Shown here piece by piece: positions 6,489 through 10,010 of a stretch of 10,010 nt of DNA. Made by a program: the position numbers and the translations under genes. Each line of letters starts with the position of its first letter. The stretch's first letter is position 1. A model generated the notes under the pieces. The model made no database searches. It saw only the letters and a program-made list of their open reading frames with translations, and was not told the DNA's origin. The DNA lies in the NCBI GenBank assembly GCA_030625695.1, contig DAOUQK010000112.1, positions 1-10,010 on the forward strand, read 5' to 3'. This DNA comes from Paracoccaceae bacterium. GTDB lineage: Bacteria; Pseudomonadota; Alphaproteobacteria; Rhodobacterales; Rhodobacteraceae.

Positions 6489-7475
6489 ATGACTAAGACA
6501 CTGAAAACAATGGCCGCAACCTGCGCCGTAAGCGCCGGGATGGCCTTGGGTGCCACAGCGGCATCGGCGGAAACATGGGACATGCCCATGGCCTATTCCG
6601 CGACCAACTTTCACTCAGCCGTGGGCGCCGAGTTTGCCGCTTGCGTAACTGCCGGCACCGGTGGCGAATTGGCAATCCAAACCCATCCGGGTGGTTCGTT
6701 GTTTGCTGGCGGCGAAATCAAACGTGCCATTCAGACCGGGCAGGTCAACATCGGTGAGCGTCTGCTGTCGGGCCACCAGAACGAAAACGCGCTGTTCGGG
6801 TTTGATTCAATCCCGTTCCTGGCGACCTCGTTTGCCGATTCCGAAAAGCTTTGGGAAGCCGCCAAAGGCCCGCTGACCGAAGTTCTGAATGCACAGAACC
6901 TGCATCTGCTTTATGCGGTTCCGTGGCCGTCGCAGGGGTTGTATTTCAAGAAAGAGATCAACTCGGTTGCCGACATGCAGGGTATCAAGTTCCGGTCCTA
7001 TAACAGCGCCACCGCGCGTCTGGCCGAACTGTCGGGCATGTTGCCGGTACAGATCGAAGCGGCTGAAATCTCTCAGGCGTTTGCCACGGGTGTTGCTGAA
7101 TCTATGATCTCGTCCGGCTCCACAGGGTATGACCGTAAGGTCTGGGAAAGCCTGACGCATTTCTATGATGTGCAGGCCTGGTTGCCGCGCAACTATGTCA
7201 TGGTCAATCTGGATGCCTGGAATGGTCTGGATGCCAGCACTCAGAACGTGATGACTGGCTGTTCGATCGTTGCCGAATATGCCGGCGACTGGCGTTCGAT
7301 TGAATACACCAAGTTCACGCTGAACCAGTTGGCAGCTCATGGTATGTTCGTGGGTCCCGCAGGCGACAAGTTGCAGGGCGAGTTGAAAGAGTTCGGCGCG
7401 AAAATGACTGCCGAATGGCTGGAAAGTACCGGCGCGGCCGGTCAGGCGTTGATCGACGCCTACAACGCCAACTAA
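6489..7475 (+). CDS. dctP: TRAP transporter periplasmic solute-binding protein (DctP family)
   Basis: A 328-residue secreted binding protein. Residues 1-27 are a Sec signal peptide with basic start (MTKTLK), hydrophobic core and a cleavage site ASA/ETWD after residue 27. The mature part follows the DctP pattern. GIKFRSYN carries Arg169, the position that in this family makes the salt bridge to the substrate carboxylate, and VQIEAAEISQAFATGVAES and the following STGYDRKVWESLTHFYD block are typical of the second lobe. It delivers an organic acid (possibly an amino-acid-like or other carboxylate) to the DctQM membrane complex. I chose ATG 6489 because AAGGGAG lies at 6476-6482, six bases before it, and the signal peptide begins there; an upstream ATG at 6417 is inside the dehydrogenase gene. 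A strong hairpin follows the stop and probably raises dctP mRNA over dctQM. Confidence 0.94.
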   Translation: MTKTLKTMAATCAVSAGMALGATAASAETWDMPMAYSATNFHSAVGAEFAACVTAGTGGELAIQTHPGGSLFAGGEIKRAIQTGQVNIGERLLSGHQNENALFGFDSIPFLATSFADSEKLWEAAKGPLTEVLNAQNLHLLYAVPWPSQGLYFKKEINSVADMQGIKFRSYNSATARLAELSGMLPVQIEAAEISQAFATGVAESMISSGSTGYDRKVWESLTHFYDVQAWLPRNYVMVNLDAWNGLDASTQNVMTGCSIVAEYAGDWRSIEYTKFTLNQLAAHGMFVGPAGDKLQGELKEFGAKMTAEWLESTGAAGQALIDAYNAN

Positions 7476-7490
7476 GCTGGCTTGAAAATA

Positions 7491-7513
7491 CCCCCGGCGG
7501 TGAACGCCGGGGG
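7491..7513 (+). promoter_or_regulatory. Intercistronic hairpin between dctP and dctQ
   Basis: CCCCCGGCG (7491-7499) pairs perfectly with CGCCGGGGG (7505-7513) around a five-base loop GTGAA. No T-run follows, so it is unlikely to be a full terminator. Its place directly after a periplasmic binding-protein gene fits a partial terminator or a 3' end stabiliser that gives more binding protein than membrane subunits, as known for many ABC and TRAP operons. The dctQ ribosome binding site lies just 12 bases beyond the hairpin. Confidence 0.8.
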
Positions 7514-7535
7514 AACATATTCTGGGGGGGAGCTT

Positions 7536-8066
7536 ATGAAAAATCTGGTTTTATCCATGCGTCCGTGGCTGGACCGGTTGTATCTGGCATCTGGTATCGG
7601 CGGGTCGTTGTTTCTGATCATGATATTGTTGCTGATCACTGCGCAGATGCTTGCCCGCTGGGGAGGCGCAATCATTACCGGGGCGCCTGATTATACCGGC
7701 TATTGTATGGCCGCCGCGTCGTTTCTAGCGCTGCCTTATGCGCTTAATCGCGGCGCGCACATCCGGGTCAGCCTGTTGCTGGGGGTGCTGGGGCGCTATC
7801 GGCGCTACGGTGAAATCTGGTGTTTTGCGGTTGGCAGTTATTTCGCGTGTTTCTTTGCCTATTACGCGATCAAATCCACCCATGAGTCTTATCGCTTTAA
7901 CGATATCTCGCAGGGTCAGGATGCCTCGCCGATCTGGATACCCCAGATTGCCATGTGCATCGGCACGGTGATCCTGGCGGTTGCCTTTATTGATCACCTG
8001 ATGTCGCTGCTGTTTGTCGGCGATCATAATATCGAAGAAGAAGCGCTTGACGCGAATGCGGAGTAG
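7536..8066 (+). CDS. dctQ: TRAP transporter small membrane subunit (DctQ family)
   Basis: A 176-residue integral membrane protein with four predicted helices: about residues 17-38 (SGIGGSLFLIMILLLITAQM), 50-68, 91-112 and 131-152. The segment FLALPYALNRGAHIRVSLLL after the second helix is the hallmark of DctQ proteins. It forms the inner-membrane complex with DctM and is needed for sodium-driven uptake of the DctP-bound substrate. The start at 7536 is supported by the G-rich site GGGGGGGAG at 7524-7532; an upstream ATG at 7482 would read through the intercistronic hairpin and is unlikely. The gene is six bases from dctM, so they are clearly co-transcribed. Confidence 0.92.
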   Translation: MKNLVLSMRPWLDRLYLASGIGGSLFLIMILLLITAQMLARWGGAIITGAPDYTGYCMAAASFLALPYALNRGAHIRVSLLLGVLGRYRRYGEIWCFAVGSYFACFFAYYAIKSTHESYRFNDISQGQDASPIWIPQIAMCIGTVILAVAFIDHLMSLLFVGDHNIEEEALDANAE

Positions 8067-8072
8067 ACTGTC

Positions 8073-9389
8073 ATGAATGAGATAATGCTTGTAGTCATCT
8101 TCATGGGCGCATTGTTCCTGCTGTTGGGAACCGGCGTTTGGGTTGGTCTGGCTTTGTTTGGCGTGGCCTACCTTGGGCTTGAGATGTTCACCTCGCGGCC
8201 TGCTGGCGACGCCATGCTGACGCGCATCTGGACATCAAGTTCCAGCTGGACGCTGACGGCGCTGCCGTTGTTCATCTGGATGGGTGAAATATTATATCGA
8301 AGTCGATTATCGTCTGACATGTTCCGCGGGCTGGCCCCGTGGATGGCGCGCCTTCCGGGCGGGTTGGTGCATGTGAATATCGTTGGCTGTACGATCTTTG
8401 CGGCTGTGTCAGGCTCTTCTGCGGCCACTTTGACCACGGTCGGTAAAATGTCGATCCCTGAATTGCGCAAACGCGGCTACCCGGAATACATGATCATCGG
8501 CACTCTGACCGGTGCGGCCACCCTTGGCCTGATGATCCCGCCGTCGCTGACGCTGATTGTCTACGGTGTCTCGGTCGAGCAATCCATATCCAAGCTGTTT
8601 ATGGCCGGCGTGTTCCCGGGGTTATTGCTGGCTTTGCTGTTCATGGCTTATGTCGCTGGCTGGTCGTTTCTGCGTCCTTCAGAGGTGCCTGAGATTGCCG
8701 ATCGGATGAGCTTTTTCGACAAGCTCAAGGAATCGCGCTTTTTGATCCCGATTGTCTTGCTGATCCTGATGGTGATCGGTTCGATGTATGGCGGCTGGGC
8801 CACCGCGACCGAAGCGGCGGCCATTGGTGTCATCGGCTCGCTGATACTGGCGGCGGCGCAAGGCTCGCTAAGTTGGGACGCGTTTGTGCAAAGCCTGTTG
8901 GGGGCGACGCGCACATCGGCAATGATTGCGCTGATCCTGATGGGGGCGACGGCGCTGACGCTGGCGATGGGCTTTACCGGTTTGCCACGGGCTTTGGCTG
9001 AGTTCATTGATGGGCTTGGTCTTTCGACGTTCTCGCTGCTGATGGCGCTGATGTTGTTTTACATCATTCTGGGGATGTTCCTGGATGGGATTTCGTCGGT
9101 GGTTCTGACCATGGCGATTGTCCAGCCGATGATTGAAAGTGCGGGTATTGACCTGATCTGGTTTGGCATCTTTATCGTCGTGGTAGTGGAAATGGCGCAG
9201 ATCACGCCGCCGATTGGCTTTAACCTGTTTGTGATGCAGGGCATCACCAAACACGAAATGGGTTATATCGCTAAAACTGCGATGCCATTGTTCTTTATCA
9301 TGGTCGGCATGGTGTTCATCATGATCGCCTTCCCTGAACTGGCGACGTGGCTGCCCAGCACCATGAAGGATGCGGCCTCGGCCCGATAA
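8073..9389 (+). CDS. dctM: TRAP transporter large membrane subunit (DctM family)
   Basis: A 438-residue polytopic membrane protein of normal length for DctM, with about twelve hydrophobic segments. Family marks include AVSGSSAATLTTVGKMSIPE in the first half, GAATLGLMIPPSLTLIVYGV with the double proline, and QITPPIGFNLFVMQGI in the second half. The two similar PP-containing re-entrant regions are the pseudo-symmetric transport core of the ion-transporter superfamily. It couples sodium entry to substrate uptake across the inner membrane. GGAG at 8060-8063, overlapping the end of dctQ, serves as ribosome binding site. A hairpin starts six bases after the TAA stop. Confidence 0.95.
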   Translation: MNEIMLVVIFMGALFLLLGTGVWVGLALFGVAYLGLEMFTSRPAGDAMLTRIWTSSSSWTLTALPLFIWMGEILYRSRLSSDMFRGLAPWMARLPGGLVHVNIVGCTIFAAVSGSSAATLTTVGKMSIPELRKRGYPEYMIIGTLTGAATLGLMIPPSLTLIVYGVSVEQSISKLFMAGVFPGLLLALLFMAYVAGWSFLRPSEVPEIADRMSFFDKLKESRFLIPIVLLILMVIGSMYGGWATATEAAAIGVIGSLILAAAQGSLSWDAFVQSLLGATRTSAMIALILMGATALTLAMGFTGLPRALAEFIDGLGLSTFSLLMALMLFYIILGMFLDGISSVVLTMAIVQPMIESAGIDLIWFGIFIVVVVEMAQITPPIGFNLFVMQGITKHEMGYIAKTAMPLFFIMVGMVFIMIAFPELATWLPSTMKDAASAR

Positions 9390-9394
9390 ACCAA

Positions 9395-9423
9395 AGCGGT
9401 TGCGCCGGTCTGGCGCAACCGCT
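9395..9423 (+). terminator. Hairpin after dctM, probable (partial) terminator
   Basis: AGCGGTTGCGCC (9395-9406) pairs perfectly over 12 bases with GGCGCAACCGCT (9412-9423) around the loop GGTCT. The following bases are GCCTTGATG, without a T-run, so termination may be incomplete. Because the universal stress protein starts only 38 bases further on, the hairpin may lower rather than abolish its expression. Confidence 0.75.
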
Positions 9424-9460
9424 GCCTTGATGAAACGTTCATGAAATAATGAGGTCATCC

Positions 9461-9898
9461 ATGTCAAAGACATCCATACTCGCCGCTGTCGACCTTCAGC
9501 ACGAAGAATCGGATCAACACGTCGCGGACGAGGCGATTGCCCTTGCCAAAAGCCACGACGGTGACCTGCATCTGGTGTTTGTCATCCCGGATCAGCATCA
9601 CAGCTATGCCCAAAGCTATGTGCCCAAGGAAATGAAGGCGCAAGTGGGCGCTGACGCCGTAAGAGAGCTCGACGTGTTTGCCGGGACTCTGAACACTGGC
9701 GATATTGCGGTGACCACACATGTACGACGTGGCAGCGTTTATACTGAAATCATCGACCTGTCGGACGAAATTGCTGCGAATTTCGCAGTGGTCGGCGCCA
9801 ACAAGCCGGGCCTTGGCGATCTGTTCATTGGTCCGAATGCCGCCCGTGTCGCGCGCCATGCGCAATGCAGCGTTCTGGTGGTACGTCCGGCGCGCTGA
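9461..9898 (+). CDS. Universal stress protein, TeaD-like (TRAP-associated)
   Basis: A 145-residue UspA-fold cytoplasmic protein. The first strand SILAAVDLQ with Asp11 starts the nucleotide site. The C-terminal loop starting at Gly112 (GANKPGLGDLFIGPNAARV) and the last strand CSVLVVRP match ATP-binding Usp proteins; the loop variant with GPNAARV is close to TeaD of the ectoine TRAP system TeaABC, as I recall it. TeaD binds ATP and modulates TRAP uptake, so a similar role for this DctPQM system is a reasonable inference. The start at 9461 is preferred over 9449 because GAGG at 9451-9454 lies six bases before it and MSKTSILAAVD is the usual family beginning. It is the last rightward gene before a convergent gene. 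Confidence 0.9.
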   Translation: MSKTSILAAVDLQHEESDQHVADEAIALAKSHDGDLHLVFVIPDQHHSYAQSYVPKEMKAQVGADAVRELDVFAGTLNTGDIAVTTHVRRGSVYTEIIDLSDEIAANFAVVGANKPGLGDLFIGPNAARVARHAQCSVLVVRPAR

Positions 9899-9911
9899 CC
9901 TGGCGTCTGAG

Positions 9912-10010
9912 TCAGGTGGCCATTTGGCGCGCGTGCAAAATCCGTCCGATCAGGTTCATCAAAAGCTGCGCTGCGAGGGTGCTGGTTGATCCGGTGGGGT
10001 CATAATCGGG
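9912..10010 (-). CDS. C-terminus of a leftward gene, possibly agmatinase/ureohydrolase family
   Basis: Read from the right edge, the reverse strand gives 32 open codons ending in TGA at 9914-9912. The peptide begins PDYDPTGSTSTLAAQLLMNL and continues IGRILHARQMAT. A 'PPYDPSG.T...GA.L..E.L' pattern is typical of the final strand and helix of agmatinase, arginase and guanidinobutyrase proteins, so this is probably the tail of a ureohydrolase. Only about a tenth of such a protein is visible and none of its manganese ligands, so the call rests on one motif. The gene converges on the universal stress protein with 13 bases between the stops. Confidence 0.5.
   Translation of the reverse strand, partial: PDYDPTGSTSTLAAQLLMNLIGRILHARQMAT

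Noticed and set aside
8868..9473. 201-codon open frame on the - strand
   Set aside because: Antisense to dctM. The His/Arg/Gln-rich translation is the usual mirror of a hydrophobic membrane gene.
9898..9917. Bidirectional terminator between the universal stress protein and the convergent edge gene
   Set aside because: Only ACCTG/CAGGT can pair (five base pairs with a ten-base loop) and there is no T-run on either strand.

Overview
The window looks like a piece of a GC-rich alphaproteobacterial chromosome, most likely marine Rhodobacterales (Roseobacter type). This is inferred from codon usage, the set of solute transport and amino-acid-type catabolic genes, and strong hairpins without clear T-runs. 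No rRNA, tRNA, CRISPR array or insertion sequence was seen. Coding density is high and nearly every base is assigned.

Layout. (1) Bases 1-522 hold the C-terminal part of an MFS-type membrane transporter, followed on the same strand by a membrane-anchored alpha/beta hydrolase (595-1542). (2) A two-gene leftward operon runs from 2992 to 1539: a GntR/FCD regulator followed by an Asp/Glu racemase family enzyme, joined by an ATGA overlap. Its last gene meets the hydrolase tail to tail with a 4-base stop overlap. (3) A short divergent intergenic region (2993-3104) carries a strong palindrome centred on GTATAC, the probable operator of the GntR protein. (4) A rightward operon runs from 3105: a thiamine-diphosphate (ThDP) enzyme, a drastically shortened enolase-superfamily gene, a DadA-like FAD amine/amino-acid dehydrogenase, then a complete DctPQM TRAP transporter and a TeaD-like universal stress protein. 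A perfect hairpin sits between dctP and dctQ, and a second follows dctM. (5) The last 99 bases hold the C-terminus of a leftward gene that resembles an agmatinase/ureohydrolase.

How the genes could work together (inference). The TRAP system imports an organic acid or amino acid. The racemase could set its stereochemistry, the FAD enzyme oxidise the D-form to a 2-oxo acid, and the ThDP enzyme decarboxylate or carboligate that product. The GntR regulator would sense the substrate and control both divergent units. The actual substrate cannot be read from the sequence.

The most unusual feature is 4800-5207. This open reading frame joins the first ~25 residues of an enolase-superfamily (muconate-lactonizing-enzyme-like) protein to its last ~85 residues, through a short junk-like linker with a 12-base tandem repeat. 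The whole catalytic barrel is missing, yet the frame and the translational coupling to the next gene are kept.
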